DNA of 41,769 bases from Balneolia bacterium (GCA_003566635.1 PXCK01000163.1:1-41769); one strand, 5' to 3'; counted from the stretch's first letter, positions 1-10,262 are shown. Numbers and translations are program-made. The notes: generated by a model not told the origin, from the letters alone.

Positions 1-1
1 A

Positions 2-55
2 TCCAAGCCAACCCTCGAAGGTAAACGAATGTTTTTGATGGTAGCTCCAAAATAA
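2..55 (+). CDS. C-terminal tail of an unidentified protein (partial)
   Basis: Reading from base 2, an open frame gives 17 codons ending in TAA at 53-55, with a C-terminus ending in MFLMVAPK. The other two + frames are closed in this stretch. It stops a few bases before a strong terminator, as expected for the end of a + strand gene that begins outside the window. Too little is visible to name a family, and the frame could be chance. Confidence 0.35.
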   Translation, partial: SKPTLEGKRMFLMVAPK

Positions 56-60
56 AATTA

Positions 61-88
61 AAAAAGCAGTCTTTATAGACTGCTTTTT
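61..88. terminator. Bidirectional intrinsic terminator
   Basis: A perfect 12-bp inverted repeat, AAAAAGCAGTCT and AGACTGCTTTTT, is separated by a TTAT loop and has U-runs on both strands. It lies between the tail of the + strand frame and the end of the - strand peroxiredoxin gene, so it probably ends transcription from both sides. Confidence 0.85.
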
Positions 89-115
89 CTTTTTAGGAAT
101 TATAAGCTAATTGTA

Positions 116-586
116 TTAACTCAATCCGCTTAATGTATTTTTAATCTCTTCGAAATTTGGAAGATCTGAAGCCTTTTCTAAAACCTCAGCGTACTGAATA
201 GTACCTTCTTTGTCTACCACGAATGCAGAGCGTTTAGCAACGCCTTTCATCCCAAAAAATTCATCGTATAAAGCGCCGTATGCCGTAGCAGTTTCTTTGT
301 TAAAATCACTCAATAAATTAAAATTATAATTTTGAGCTTTTTTAAACTCCTTCAAAGTAAAAAAGGAATCTACACTAATAGCAAGAACTTCAGCATCTAA
401 ATTATTGTAGTCTGCCAGATTATCTCTAACATGACAAAGTTCATCGGTACAAACGCCGGTGTAGGCTAGTGGAAAAAATAATACTACTACATTTTTTTTG
501 CCTTGAAAATCTGCGAGGCTTACATCTTCACCCTCAGAGCTTTTGAGTGTGAACAAAGGGGCTTTATCGCCTTTTGATATAGACAT
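116..586 (-). CDS. Peroxiredoxin (AhpC/TSA family, BCP/AhpE-like)
   Basis: This 156-residue protein is a thioredoxin-fold peroxidase that reduces hydrogen peroxide and organic hydroperoxides in the cytoplasm. The active-site loop reads PLAYTGVCTDELC: Thr43 and Cys46 form the TxxC motif with the peroxidatic cysteine, and Cys51 five residues on is placed like the resolving cysteine of atypical 2-Cys BCP enzymes. A conserved arginine sits in the KRSAFVVD strand. Length is typical of the subgroup. It is the last gene of a - strand run, 17 bp after the membrane protein gene and ahead of the terminator at 61-88. The family call is firm; subgroup and reductant are not. Confidence 0.93.
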   Translation of the reverse strand: MSISKGDKAPLFTLKSSEGEDVSLADFQGKKNVVVLFFPLAYTGVCTDELCHVRDNLADYNNLDAEVLAISVDSFFTLKEFKKAQNYNFNLLSDFNKETATAYGALYDEFFGMKGVAKRSAFVVDKEGTIQYAEVLEKASDLPNFEEIKNTLSGLS

Positions 587-603
587 ATTCTACTCCTAAA
601 TAA

Positions 604-1221
604 TTATGTTAGTTGTTTGGATTGCAATGAGTTTATATAGGTGTTAAATCCTCGGGAGAACAAAATAATTCCACCAATTAGCATTAAGTAAACAAGAAAA
701 TTGTTTAAGTTTGAGCTAAATAATGGGAACCACCATAAAATCATAGTCAAAAGAAACAGACCGGATGCAATAAGCAAGAATAAACTCTCGGCTTTTTTTA
801 GCAAATGATGCATAAAGATAGTTATAGATGCTACAATTGCTGCCATCTCGTATAATGAAACCAACAGATCTTTAATAAACACTGTTTGATGAAGGGGCAA
901 ATAACTGAATGGTATTAATAAAGGAATGAAAACTAAGAAATATGGAAATTGAGCAACCGGAGGCCTGTCATTTCTATTGATTAAAAATAACCCAACTAAA
1001 AGCCAGGCCACACCCCAGGTTCTGGACCAATCGGTTATAAATTGGAGCGTATCTAAGCTTATAAACGGGATAATAATTTGGCCCAGCACAAACAGTATAT
1101 AAAATGAGATACCTACAGAAAAAAACAGATGATATTTATGAGAAACAATATCACTCTTGTACCCAATTTTATATAATGTCCACCCGAGTGCTATTAAAAT
1201 TATAATTAGGTAGTATATCAC
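604..1221 (-). CDS. Polytopic membrane protein of unknown function
   Basis: This 205-residue protein is mostly hydrophobic, with about seven predicted membrane-spanning stretches: roughly residues 2-22, 31-54, 67-82, 92-110, 119-137, 147-168 and 174-192. Charged residues are confined to short loops. The first usable start is GTG at 1221. I do not recognise a family and see no catalytic or cofactor motif. The gene lies 21 bp after the 1243-1737 gene and 17 bp before the peroxiredoxin, so it is probably cotranscribed from the nuoI side. Confidence 0.75.
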   Translation of the reverse strand: MIYYLIIILIALGWTLYKIGYKSDIVSHKYHLFFSVGISFYILFVLGQIIIPFISLDTLQFITDWSRTWGVAWLLVGLFLINRNDRPPVAQFPYFLVFIPLLIPFSYLPLHQTVFIKDLLVSLYEMAAIVASITIFMHHLLKKAESLFLLIASGLFLLTMILWWFPLFSSNLNNFLVYLMLIGGIILFSRGFNTYINSLQSKQLT

Positions 1222-1242
1222 AACTGATTGCCCTTCAGTTGA

Positions 1243-1737
1243 TTACTCTTTCGAGCTTCTACCGGTATCAATAGACAAAATACGCTCAGCTACTCTTTTA
1301 AGTTGTACTCTTTCGAACTCAACCATTTCCTCAACTAGTGAAGCAATAGACCTGTCTTTACCATTCAATGTGCCTTGTATAAGCATATCTTTGAGAGGCA
1401 TTTTTTTCAAGAATGTGATAATGGCCGAGCGATTTTTACCGATATGAATCAACAACTTTGAAGCATTTTTTTCATCTTCATCTACGGTAAATGTTTTTCG
1501 AAAGTCTTCTAATCTAATGGTTGAACCGGGTCTCTTATAAATTTGCTCTATAGCTTGGCGATAAAACTTTTTTTGAGCATGATCAATAATAGCGAGCATT
1601 TCAAAAACTGATTCCGATCCTGGTGGTTTATCATATACCGGAACCGAGTTAATAACATAGCCAAGGGCTTCGGCTTCGTCTAATAAATATTCAGCGTCTT
1701 CTATTAATTCTTTAAGTTGATCGTTTGAATATTCCAT
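1243..1737 (-). CDS. Helical protein of unknown function
   Basis: This 164-residue soluble protein is charged and predicted mostly helical, with no signal peptide or membrane segment. A central helix around IIDHAQKKFYRQAI and a C-terminal helix around VEEMVEFERVQLKRV faintly recall DinB/YfiT-type helical bundles, but the histidine metal ligands of that family are not convincingly placed, so I do not assign it. It sits 18 bp downstream of nuoI and 21 bp upstream of a membrane protein gene in a co-directional run. Confidence 0.8.
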   Translation of the reverse strand: MEYSNDQLKELIEDAEYLLDEAEALGYVINSVPVYDKPPGSESVFEMLAIIDHAQKKFYRQAIEQIYKRPGSTIRLEDFRKTFTVDEDEKNASKLLIHIGKNRSAIITFLKKMPLKDMLIQGTLNGKDRSIASLVEEMVEFERVQLKRVAERILSIDTGRSSKE

Positions 1738-1755
1738 TAAACAGAAATTAAATAA

Positions 1756-2430
1756 TTAGTTGGACTCTTTATTCTTCTCAGCTTCTAACATATCAACAAG
1801 AGATAGGCCTGTGTTCCAATCGGCATCACGGTCTCTCACTGAGTGGATGTTATTATCTTGTTTGAAGTTCCAAAACTGCCCGAACTGCTTATTTTTGTAC
1901 TCTTTTAGAAAATCTAATCGATCTTTTAATTCTTCTTTAGGCACCAGTAATTTTTCTTTATCGTAAATGGCTTCACCTCTTGAATGATACACTAGATCGT
2001 AATCTTTACTCATCACAATGGCTTCTTCAGGGCAAACTTCTTCACAAAAGCCACAGTAAATACACCGCAGCATATTTATCTCAAAAAAGTCCGGAAAACG
2101 CTCTTTTTCATCATCGGTTTCTGCTGCCTGCATACTAATTGCCAAAGGTGGGCATGCACGCGCACAAAGACCACAGGCTACACAACGTTCTTTTCCATTA
2201 TCCTGTACTAGAACCGGTCGACCTCTGAATATTGCCGGTGGATCCCAACGCTCTTCAGGATACATGTAAGTAACAGTAGGCTTAAACATTTGTTTGAAAG
2301 TATACCACATACCCTTAAAAATTTCAGGTAAGTAAACTCTCTCTAATAAGTTAAGCTTTCTTTCAGACTTGTCGGTACCGGATAGTTTATTAACAACCGG
2401 CTGATCTAAATTTTGTGTGTAATCGGCCAT
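1756..2430 (-). CDS. nuoI: NADH-quinone oxidoreductase subunit I
   Basis: This is the 2x[4Fe-4S] ferredoxin-like subunit of respiratory complex I (TYKY/Nqo9), which carries clusters N6a and N6b in the peripheral arm and passes electrons towards the quinone site. Two classical binding motifs are present: Cys83, 86, 89, 93 in [12 protein letters not shown] and Cys123, 126, 129, 133 in [12 protein letters not shown]. The [15 protein letters not shown] stretch before the first motif is typical of NuoI. At 224 residues it is somewhat long, with an N-terminal extension and an acidic C-terminal tail. No other nuo gene is adjacent; it heads a run with two unknown genes and a peroxiredoxin. Confidence 0.95.
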   Translation of the reverse strand: MADYTQNLDQPVVNKLSGTDKSERKLNLLERVYLPEIFKGMWYTFKQMFKPTVTYMYPEERWDPPAIFRGRPVLVQDNGKERCVACGLCARACPPLAISMQAAETDDEKERFPDFFEINMLRCIYCGFCEEVCPEEAIVMSKDYDLVYHSRGEAIYDKEKLLVPKEELKDRLDFLKEYKNKQFGQFWNFKQDNNIHSVRDRDADWNTGLSLVDMLEAEKNKESN

Positions 2431-2526
2431 AATTCTTATACGGAATGAATAAAAATCGATTTGTGATTAAGTTGAACAAGATACAACGAATAACAGTTGG
2501 TTTCCACAAAAACTGATAGAATCAAT

Positions 2527-3831
2527 CTATTTTTTCTTGAAAACCATGGTTATTGGAACACCTTCAAAATCAAAGTGTTTCCGAATTTGATTTTCGATAT
2601 ATCTTCTATAATGAACAGGTAATTCGGTTGGAGTGTTCATAAAAAATGCAAAAACAGGAGGATTATTTTTCACCTGTGTTGCATAATTAATTTTGAGCTG
2701 GTATCCCTTAACGAATGGAAGTGGCTTTTCTTTAGTAATTTGAGCTACAAAATCGTTCAATTTTGAAGTAGTGATTTTTCTGGATCTGTTTTCAATAACT
2801 CGGTCTGCCAACTCAATCACGTTATAAATTCGCTTTTTATTTTTTGCAGATATACTCACAATGGGGATATAATCCATAGTTCGTAAGCGTGCATATATAG
2901 AATTACAGTATTCTTTAAATGTATTGGTTTCTTTTTCAACCAAATCCCACTTATTTAATACAAGGATAATTCCTTTATTAAAACGCTCTGCCTCGGTCAA
3001 AACCTTAATATCCTGCGATTCAAATCCCCTTTCTGAATCAATAATCAGAATGGCCACATCGCATTGCATAATGCTCTTATTGGTTCTTACCGTACTGTAA
3101 AACTCAATATTTTCTTTCACTTTAGTTCGTCTGCGTAAACCCGCCGTATCAACCAAAGTGTATTTCTTATTGTTAAACTCAAGTATACTATTTATAGAAT
3201 CTCGTGTAGTTCCGGCAATATCCGTAACGATACTTCGCTCGTGGTCAAGCAATGCGTTAACAAAACTACTTTTACCAACGTTGGGGCGTCCAATAATTGC
3301 AAGCTTGGGGTGCTCGGGTTCTTCCAGGTTATCTTTTTCTGGGAGGACTTCTACCAATCTATCAAGTAACTCTCCTGTTCCAGAACCGTTTACTGATGAA
3401 ACCGGAAAAATTTCATCATATCCGAACTTATAAAACTCAGAGGTATTCCAACGTCTTTCCTCGTTATCAGCTTTGTTTGCTACAACCAGAACCGGCTTAT
3501 CTTGCTGGCGCAATATTCCTGCCACATAATTGTCATAATCACTAATTCCCGTTTCGGTATCAACAACAAATAAAATAGCATCAGATTCATCTATTGCAAT
3601 GTGAACCTGCTCCCGAATACCGGCAAGCATAACATCATCTTCGTCAGGCATATAGCCGCCCGTATCAATGACATCAAAATTAATTCCGTTCCAAAAACCC
3701 TGGCCGTAATGCCTGTCTCTTGTAACTCCGGAAAAATCGTGAACAATTGCTTTTCTCTGGCCAATTAGTCTGTTAAATAAGGTGGACTTCCCAACGTTAG
3801 GCCTTCCCACTATGGATACTACGGGTAACAT
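2527..3831 (-). CDS. der: Ribosome biogenesis GTPase Der (EngA)
   Basis: Der is an essential double-GTPase that binds the 50S precursor and helps its maturation. The 434-residue protein has two tandem G domains, each with GRPNVGKS P-loops (near residues 9 and 182), DTGG/DTAG G3 motifs, NKAD and NKWD G4 motifs, and a C-terminal KH-like domain from about residue 350. Length and order match the family exactly. The start ATG at 3831 is fixed by the [14 protein letters not shown] opening. It lies 96 bp upstream of nuoI and may be in a separate transcript. Confidence 0.98.
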   Translation of the reverse strand: MLPVVSIVGRPNVGKSTLFNRLIGQRKAIVHDFSGVTRDRHYGQGFWNGINFDVIDTGGYMPDEDDVMLAGIREQVHIAIDESDAILFVVDTETGISDYDNYVAGILRQQDKPVLVVANKADNEERRWNTSEFYKFGYDEIFPVSSVNGSGTGELLDRLVEVLPEKDNLEEPEHPKLAIIGRPNVGKSSFVNALLDHERSIVTDIAGTTRDSINSILEFNNKKYTLVDTAGLRRRTKVKENIEFYSTVRTNKSIMQCDVAILIIDSERGFESQDIKVLTEAERFNKGIILVLNKWDLVEKETNTFKEYCNSIYARLRTMDYIPIVSISAKNKKRIYNVIELADRVIENRSRKITTSKLNDFVAQITKEKPLPFVKGYQLKINYATQVKNNPPVFAFFMNTPTELPVHYRRYIENQIRKHFDFEGVPITMVFKKK

Positions 3832-3921
3832 TTAATAATAATTTATGGTATGGTCGAATTTTTGTATTTTATGCGCTTAAGGTACGCATATTTTGACTTT
3901 TAATTATTTAAGAAATTCTTC

Positions 3922-4188
3922 ATGATACGATGGCTGTACGGTGAATTAGGCTTCTTCCCTTCCCTCTTTATTACAACAGGCATGGTAGTATTTATCATAT
4001 TTTGGCTGGCCGGAATAGCTGGTTTGATTTCTAATCCTGACAGAGAAAATAAAGCCGGCAATTTTACTTTAGTTCTTTGTGTACTATTTCCTCCCTTTCC
4101 CGTCATTTGGTTATTGTTTGATATGGCTCGTCAACATTCCAAAATCAGAAGAAACCAAACTAAAGGCTTAAAAAGTGACTCAGTTTAG
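3922..4188 (+). CDS. Small membrane protein of unknown function
   Basis: This 88-residue frame begins with ATG and has two clear hydrophobic segments, about residues 12-38 and 49-68, followed by a basic tail (RQHSKIRRNQTK). Such an ordered arrangement is unlikely by chance, and the antisense frame over the same DNA has no such organisation. It is divergent from der and converges on the helicase gene, overlapping its 3' end by 9 bp. I do not recognise a family. Confidence 0.6.
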   Translation: MIRWLYGELGFFPSLFITTGMVVFIIFWLAGIAGLISNPDRENKAGNFTLVLCVLFPPFPVIWLLFDMARQHSKIRRNQTKGLKSDSV

Positions 4189-6177
4189 TAAAGGTGTTTC
4201 GCTTGATTCATCGTCCTCATCAACCAAAAGCCAGGGTTCTAAATTCGATTCGTTAATATCATCGAGAAAACGCGACGGTTTTGTAAAGACATCCCCAAAT
4301 CCTCCATGTTGAATTACCGGGTACGAAACATATAGCATATCTTTAGCTCTGGTTATAGCTACATAAAGCAAGCGAAGCTCTTCGTCTAAATCCTCTTCAT
4401 TACTCAATGAAAAACCCGATGGTATCACCCCATCCAAACATTGTATAATAAATACATGCTCCCATTCTAATCCCTTTGCTGAATGTATGGTGGATAAAAT
4501 CACGGGATTTTCGTCTTCCTTTCCGGCAAGTGTGTCAACCGCTGTTGCTTCTATTGGGTCAAGAGCAAGCTCTTCCAGCATTTGATCATAACTTCTATAA
4601 CCGGTAGCTATAGCTGCAAAAGCTTCTAAATCTTTTAATCTCTTAGGGTGATCATCATATTTCTTTTCGCACCGTGGCTTGTAATAAGTATTAATATGCT
4701 CAATAGCTTCTGATGGCGTGAAATCATTCGTTTTTAGATCAATAAGAAGCTGACTCAAGGATAAAAGTCCATTTTTATAAGCTCCGTTTACCATCCCGCT
4801 ATCGCTAAACTCATAAGGGTTTGATGAGCTTTTGAGCCATTGAATTAACTCTGAAGATGTTTTTGGACCTATGCCTTCAATCAAGTTTAGTACTCTGTTC
4901 CATGCAATGGCATCGGTTGGATTAACTAAAACGCGTACATGGGCCAGGACATCCTTAATATGAGCAGCTTCAGCAAATTTTTGACCACCATATTTTATAA
5001 ACGGTATCTTCTTTTTATTCAACTCTATCTCCAAGTCAAAAGAATCTCTACTATTACGAAAAAGTACCGCCATGTCTTTCAGTTCAATATTTTGTTCTCG
5101 AAGATTTAAAATCATTTGAGATACAAAACGAGATTGTTCACGGCCATCTTCGGTTTTAACAAGTGCAGGTAGCTCTCCTTTTTCTCTAGATGTGAACAGT
5201 GTTTTATCGTATTTCTCCCGAGCACCGGCAAGCACCAAGTTTGCAAGATGCAGTATATTTCCTGTTGATCGGTAATTTTCTTCGAGCTTGATGATTTTCG
5301 TACCGCTGAAAATATCGGGGAATCGCATAATGTTTTTGTGATCAGCCCCTCGAAACCTATAGATGCTTTGTGCATCATCGCCCACTGCCATAATATTTTG
5401 CTTTTCGGATGTAAACATGCGCACCAATTCTGCCTGCAAAGCATTCGTATCCTGATATTCATCAACCATTACATACTTATTCTTCGCTCTTACTTTCTCT
5501 AAAACCTCTTTGTCACTCAATAAGTGCAACGTATTGACTAACAAGTCATCAAAATCCATTACAAAATTATCAGCTTTATACTTAACATAGGCACGTGCTA
5601 ATAGCTCGATATTGTCAATATGATGCATGAATTGATCATAATTTTGATCTACTACTTCATGAATAGAGAGTTGCTTATTAATTGATGCACTTATGATGGC
5701 TTTAACCGTACTTTTACGGGGAAATCGTTTACTTTTTTGATGTAACTTCAGCTCGGTTCGCAATAACTGAATAACTTCAAGACTATCTGCTGTATCTATT
5801 ATCGTAAAGTTGGATGGATATCCTATCTTGGGCGCATATTCATGCAAAAGCTGACTACAGTAGAAGTGAAAAGTCCCTCCTCTCACCTTCCTGCATCTTT
5901 CGTCCAGAACAGCAGAAGCGCGCTCAAGCATTTCGCGAGCTGCACGACGAGTAAATGTTAATAAAAGAATTGATGAGGGGTTAACCCCACTTTCAATCAA
6001 GCGGGCAACTCTGTAAACAAGTGTTCTAGTTTTGCCTGTTCCGGCTCCGGCTACAACTAAAGCGGGACCGTTTTGGTGCATTACCGCATCAAGCTGAGCC
6101 TTGTTTAAAAGGTTCTCGTACTCTATTTGATACTCTAAATGCCGGGGTTCTTCGCGACGGAGCTTAAATTTTTTCAT
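4180..6177 (-). CDS. UvrD/Rep/PcrA-type ATP-dependent DNA helicase
   Basis: This superfamily 1A 3'-5' helicase probably acts in DNA repair or replication restart. Counting from the ATG at 6177 it has about 665 residues. Motifs in order: a Q-motif region (LNKAQLDAV), Walker A AGAGTGKT, LTFTRRAAREM, motif II DEYQDTN, motif III VGDDAQSIYRFRGA, LEENYRS, motif V TIHSAKGLEWEHVFI and motif VI LLYVAITRAKDMLYVSYP. The frame extends five codons upstream to a TTG, but MKKFKLRREEP is the better start. It lacks the long C-terminal tail of E. coli UvrD. Whether it is UvrD, PcrA or Rep cannot be settled by eye. Confidence 0.93.
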   Translation of the reverse strand: MKKFKLRREEPRHLEYQIEYENLLNKAQLDAVMHQNGPALVVAGAGTGKTRTLVYRVARLIESGVNPSSILLLTFTRRAAREMLERASAVLDERCRKVRGGTFHFYCSQLLHEYAPKIGYPSNFTIIDTADSLEVIQLLRTELKLHQKSKRFPRKSTVKAIISASINKQLSIHEVVDQNYDQFMHHIDNIELLARAYVKYKADNFVMDFDDLLVNTLHLLSDKEVLEKVRAKNKYVMVDEYQDTNALQAELVRMFTSEKQNIMAVGDDAQSIYRFRGADHKNIMRFPDIFSGTKIIKLEENYRSTGNILHLANLVLAGAREKYDKTLFTSREKGELPALVKTEDGREQSRFVSQMILNLREQNIELKDMAVLFRNSRDSFDLEIELNKKKIPFIKYGGQKFAEAAHIKDVLAHVRVLVNPTDAIAWNRVLNLIEGIGPKTSSELIQWLKSSSNPYEFSDSGMVNGAYKNGLLSLSQLLIDLKTNDFTPSEAIEHINTYYKPRCEKKYDDHPKRLKDLEAFAAIATGYRSYDQMLEELALDPIEATAVDTLAGKEDENPVILSTIHSAKGLEWEHVFIIQCLDGVIPSGFSLSNEEDLDEELRLLYVAITRAKDMLYVSYPVIQHGGFGDVFTKPSRFLDDINESNLEPWLLVDEDDESSETPLLN

Positions 6178-6318
6178 TACTAAAAATACCAAATGCCGAC
6201 CTATATGTAAAATACATGTTTAGAATAACTAAATATTCAAGTTGTATATCCAATAAAAGTTGTAAAAGCTATCTGGACGTAGAAGATACTGATTCACAAA
6301 CCTCCATTTAGCTTATTA

Positions 6319-6330
6319 AAAAGCGCTTTT
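6319..6330. promoter_or_regulatory. Palindrome AAAAGCGCTTTT, possible LacI-family operator
   Basis: A perfect 12-bp palindrome with central GCGC lies 163 bp upstream of gapA. The form matches operators of LacI/GalR-family regulators (central CG; CcpA cre sites contain AAGCGCTT), which often control sugar metabolism. An identical 12-mer occurs at 39133-39144. The operator role is inference. Confidence 0.4.
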
Positions 6331-6435
6331 ATTTTGTCGTCTAAGTATTCTATTATCAATATTATATTTTAACTAATGGTATTGATAAATCAACTACAAA
6401 TTGGTAGATTATATGCATACAAATTTTTCCAAAAA

Positions 6436-7498
<1,063 letters not shown>

Positions 7499-7516
7499 TT
7501 CGAAATCAAGAAAATC

Positions 7517-7545
7517 AAAAGGCGACCTCAAAAGGGTCGCCTTTT
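7517..7545. terminator. Bidirectional terminator between gapA and aminotransferase
   Basis: An 11-bp inverted repeat, AAAAGGCGACC and GGTCGCCTTTT, with a 7-nt loop and U-runs on both sides. It lies between the ends of convergent gapA (+) and the aminotransferase gene (-) and fits termination in both directions. Confidence 0.88.
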
Positions 7546-7546
7546 T

Positions 7547-8773
7547 TTATTTTTTGATAGAATCTAAAATTCTATTTATAGCCAACTCAATATACCCTTC
7601 GGGTCGTGCATAACAAACCCTAAACCAACCCGGTACTTCACAATGAAAGACTTTTCCGGGTGATATATTTACCTTAGCATCATCCACTAGTTTATTGTAA
7701 AGATCCATTTCTGAGTCGAAGGATTTTTTCTTTAAATACTTGCTTAAATCAATCCATACAAAAAAACCGGCAGATGGCTCAACATATGGGATATCAGCAT
7801 TGTCTAATGCTTGTTTAGTACGACTCCAGGCATTGTTAAGTCTCTGTTGATTTGTAGAAATGAAAGAATCGACAAAGGTTTCATCGTTCAACAACTCTGA
7901 AAGTACATGCTGTGTATGGGTTGAAACCGGAGAGAAATAGGTAAGCTCGCGTACAGCTTCTAATACTTCTTCTCTTGTGCTGTACAAGCAACCAACTTTA
8001 AAACCTGAAAGCGTAAAATCTTTGGCAAAACCATAAACATGGTGTATTTGCAATCCGGATTTTGATGCCAATTCCAAAAGTGAAACAAACTCGGAGCCAT
8101 CAAAAACAGAACAAGCGTAGAGTTCATCTGCAATTAACTCTAATTTGTGCTCTTTACAAAAAGCAATACACATTTCTAACTCCTCCCGTGTGTAAACCCT
8201 ACCAAGTGGGTTATTGGGGGAAGTTATTATCAATGCTTTCACCTTTATATCTCTCTTTGATGCATTAATAACGGCTTCCTGAAGCACATCTTTGGTTAGC
8301 TTAAACTCATCTTTCACGTCTAAATAAGCCGGGACAGGTTCTACTGATGAACGAACTTTAAGGTCATGATCAAAACCCGGGTAATAAGGTGATGGAATAA
8401 TTATACCATCTTCCGCATCGCATAATACACTTACCAGCATATCAATAATAGCAGAACTTCCGGATGCAATGGCAAGTTTATCAGCTTCGATAGAAACATT
8501 AAGTTTTCTACTCATAAATGAGGCAAGTGCATTACGAAACGATTCACTTCCATACAAAACATCATAATGTGTATGATGCTCTTCAATACCTTGTAACTGA
8601 TTTAATTTTCCACCAAGCACATCGAACATCAGATGGTTTTCTGCCGTACCGAGATTTATGTAACCATCTTCATTATCAACCGGGTGAAAGGGGTCTTTAG
8701 CACATTTAAAATGGGCCTGAACTAAAGGTTGGGGTTCCCCAACAAGTTTGCTACCTCGTTTTGATAAAATCAT
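7547..8773 (-). CDS. Pyridoxal-phosphate aminotransferase, class I/II (ACC-synthase-like)
   Basis: This 408-residue fold-type I PLP enzyme has the class I/II motifs: GTAENHL near residue 42, YGSESFRNALASF near 74, SPNNPLG at 185-191, ADELYA with Asp216, and the Schiff-base lysine Lys251 in GFAKDFTLSGFKVG. The N-terminal pattern and the KDFTLSGFKVG loop resemble the 1-aminocyclopropane-1-carboxylate-synthase-like branch more than AspC. In bacteria that branch mostly comprises aminotransferases of unknown substrate, so I leave the substrate open. It is the last gene of the ppa-SDR-aminotransferase run, 12 bp after the SDR gene. Confidence 0.92.
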   Translation of the reverse strand: MILSKRGSKLVGEPQPLVQAHFKCAKDPFHPVDNEDGYINLGTAENHLMFDVLGGKLNQLQGIEEHHTHYDVLYGSESFRNALASFMSRKLNVSIEADKLAIASGSSAIIDMLVSVLCDAEDGIIIPSPYYPGFDHDLKVRSSVEPVPAYLDVKDEFKLTKDVLQEAVINASKRDIKVKALIITSPNNPLGRVYTREELEMCIAFCKEHKLELIADELYACSVFDGSEFVSLLELASKSGLQIHHVYGFAKDFTLSGFKVGCLYSTREEVLEAVRELTYFSPVSTHTQHVLSELLNDETFVDSFISTNQQRLNNAWSRTKQALDNADIPYVEPSAGFFVWIDLSKYLKKKSFDSEMDLYNKLVDDAKVNISPGKVFHCEVPGWFRVCYARPEGYIELAINRILDSIKK

Positions 8774-8785
8774 AAGTGACGTTAA

Positions 8786-9544
8786 TTATTTTTGTAATAA
8801 ACCGGGATTTACACCCAATCCTAAAGAAGCATCAAGTATACTACCTCTCAAAACTTTTGCACTATCTGACGCTAAAAAAAGTACCAATTCAGCAATTTCA
8901 TCAGGGTTGATTAATCGCCTTGCAGGAAGCTTTTCAAGAAGTTGATTCTTTTGTTCGGAAGATAAATTATCTAAAGTAGATTTTCCAAACATAGGTGTTT
9001 CAGTTGCTCCGGGGCACACAGCATAGACATCTACCTTTTCGTAAGCCATTTCAGCAGCAAGTTGCTTTGTCATAAAAACCATGGCAGCCTTGCTCATTCC
9101 ATCCGCTAAATGAAAACCCGGAAATTGTGTGATTCCCCCGCCTACCGAAGCCATGTTGATGATTTTTCCACCTCTTTCTTTCAAGCCCGGAAGTAACTTT
9201 CGAATCAACCACAACGGTGAAACGGCATTAACCATCATTAAGGCTTCATCTTGTTTTAAAATATCTTCTGTAACAGCTTGAACCGTTGCAGAGCCAAGTC
9301 CTGCGTTATTAATCAAAATATCAATAGCAGGTAATGAAGAAACAAGCGATTCTAAACTTTCAACATCGGCCGCATCCCAATGGAATGCTTGGGTTTTATC
9401 GGAACCTATTTCTTCAACTAACGCATAGGCAGATTTCTTGCCGGATCTGTAGGTGAAACAAACTTTGTAACCCTCTTTAGCAAATAAGCGAACCAGACTT
9501 TTGCCTATACCACTTGACCCTCCTGTTACCAAGACCGTTTTCAT
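8786..9544 (-). CDS. SDR-family oxidoreductase, atypical active site
   Basis: This 252-residue protein has the short-chain dehydrogenase layout: cofactor motif TGGSSGIG at 7-14, DAAD near 57-60, NNAG at 79-82, a serine at 133 and PGATETPMF near 180. An Arg and Lys after the first strand favour NADP. The catalytic YxxxK motif is not intact: the position four before Lys152 is Asp148 (ADGMSK), so the proton-donating tyrosine is absent. It may be an inactive or binding-only member, or use another residue. It lies 3 bp after ppa and 12 bp before the aminotransferase gene. Confidence 0.9.
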   Translation of the reverse strand: MKTVLVTGGSSGIGKSLVRLFAKEGYKVCFTYRSGKKSAYALVEEIGSDKTQAFHWDAADVESLESLVSSLPAIDILINNAGLGSATVQAVTEDILKQDEALMMVNAVSPLWLIRKLLPGLKERGGKIINMASVGGGITQFPGFHLADGMSKAAMVFMTKQLAAEMAYEKVDVYAVCPGATETPMFGKSTLDNLSSEQKNQLLEKLPARRLINPDEIAELVLFLASDSAKVLRGSILDASLGLGVNPGLLQK

Positions 9545-9547
9545 ACG

Positions 9548-10240
9548 TCAGGGTTTTACGTTATGCTCGAAGCGTAAGAGTGATGTTAATAAGCCTTTTA
9601 AATCACCAAACCGATTGTAGTAGTCATCCTGTGATCGTTTGATTACCTCTATTGCTTCATCACGATCGTAAGTGTGGGTAATTTCGCACTTCGATTCATC
9701 ACCCGGCATTTGCTTGTAGGTAAGGAAATAATGACGTAACCGATCAACGATTATCTTTGGCAACTCATTTATGCTCTTATACTTACCATACACAAGATCG
9801 CCCTTCATAACCGCTATAATTTTATCGTCGGCTTCGTCACCATCAATCATTCTAAACCCGCCTATTGGAATGCTCTGTACTAAAATATTACCGTGTGTTA
9901 TTGGTCTTTCCGAAAGAATACAAATATCCAATGGATCGCCATCACCAACTACTTGCTTGCCTGTTTTCTCGTTACAATATGCCGCAACAGATTCATCGCA
10001 ATAGGTTTGAGGCAGGAATCCGTACAAAGCCGGACAAATATTAGAATAGCGTTGCGGGCGATCAACCTTAAGGAATCCACTGCCCTTATCTACCTCATAC
10101 TTTACAGTGTCACTTGGTACAATTTCTACGAAAGTAGTGACAACTTCCGGAGCATTATCGCCAAGAGGTACACCATGCCAAGGGTGAGACTTGAGTAATA
10201 AACCGAGTAATTTCCAAAGAGGGTCTGAAGATTGATTCAT
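9548..10240 (-). CDS. ppa: Inorganic pyrophosphatase, soluble family I
   Basis: This cytoplasmic Mg-dependent enzyme hydrolyses pyrophosphate to phosphate and so pulls biosynthetic reactions forward. The 230-residue protein carries the family I signature DGDPLDICIL (metal-binding aspartates), downstream acidic residues in IDGDEADDKIIAV, and the C-terminal stretch LPKIIVDRLRHYFLTYK. It is longer than the E. coli enzyme (about 176), with an N-terminal extension containing HPWHGVPLG. It is the first gene of a tight three-gene run and follows tRNA-Ser on the same strand by about 100 bp, so read-through from the tRNA promoter is possible. Confidence 0.94.
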   Translation of the reverse strand: MNQSSDPLWKLLGLLLKSHPWHGVPLGDNAPEVVTTFVEIVPSDTVKYEVDKGSGFLKVDRPQRYSNICPALYGFLPQTYCDESVAAYCNEKTGKQVVGDGDPLDICILSERPITHGNILVQSIPIGGFRMIDGDEADDKIIAVMKGDLVYGKYKSINELPKIIVDRLRHYFLTYKQMPGDESKCEITHTYDRDEAIEVIKRSQDDYYNRFGDLKGLLTSLLRFEHNVKP

Positions 10241-10262
10241 AAGTTAATTGATAAATTGATAG

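Noticed and set aside
3900-4106. A 68-residue - strand frame antisense to the small membrane protein
   Set aside because: No organised hydrophobicity or motif; the + strand frame is the better gene.
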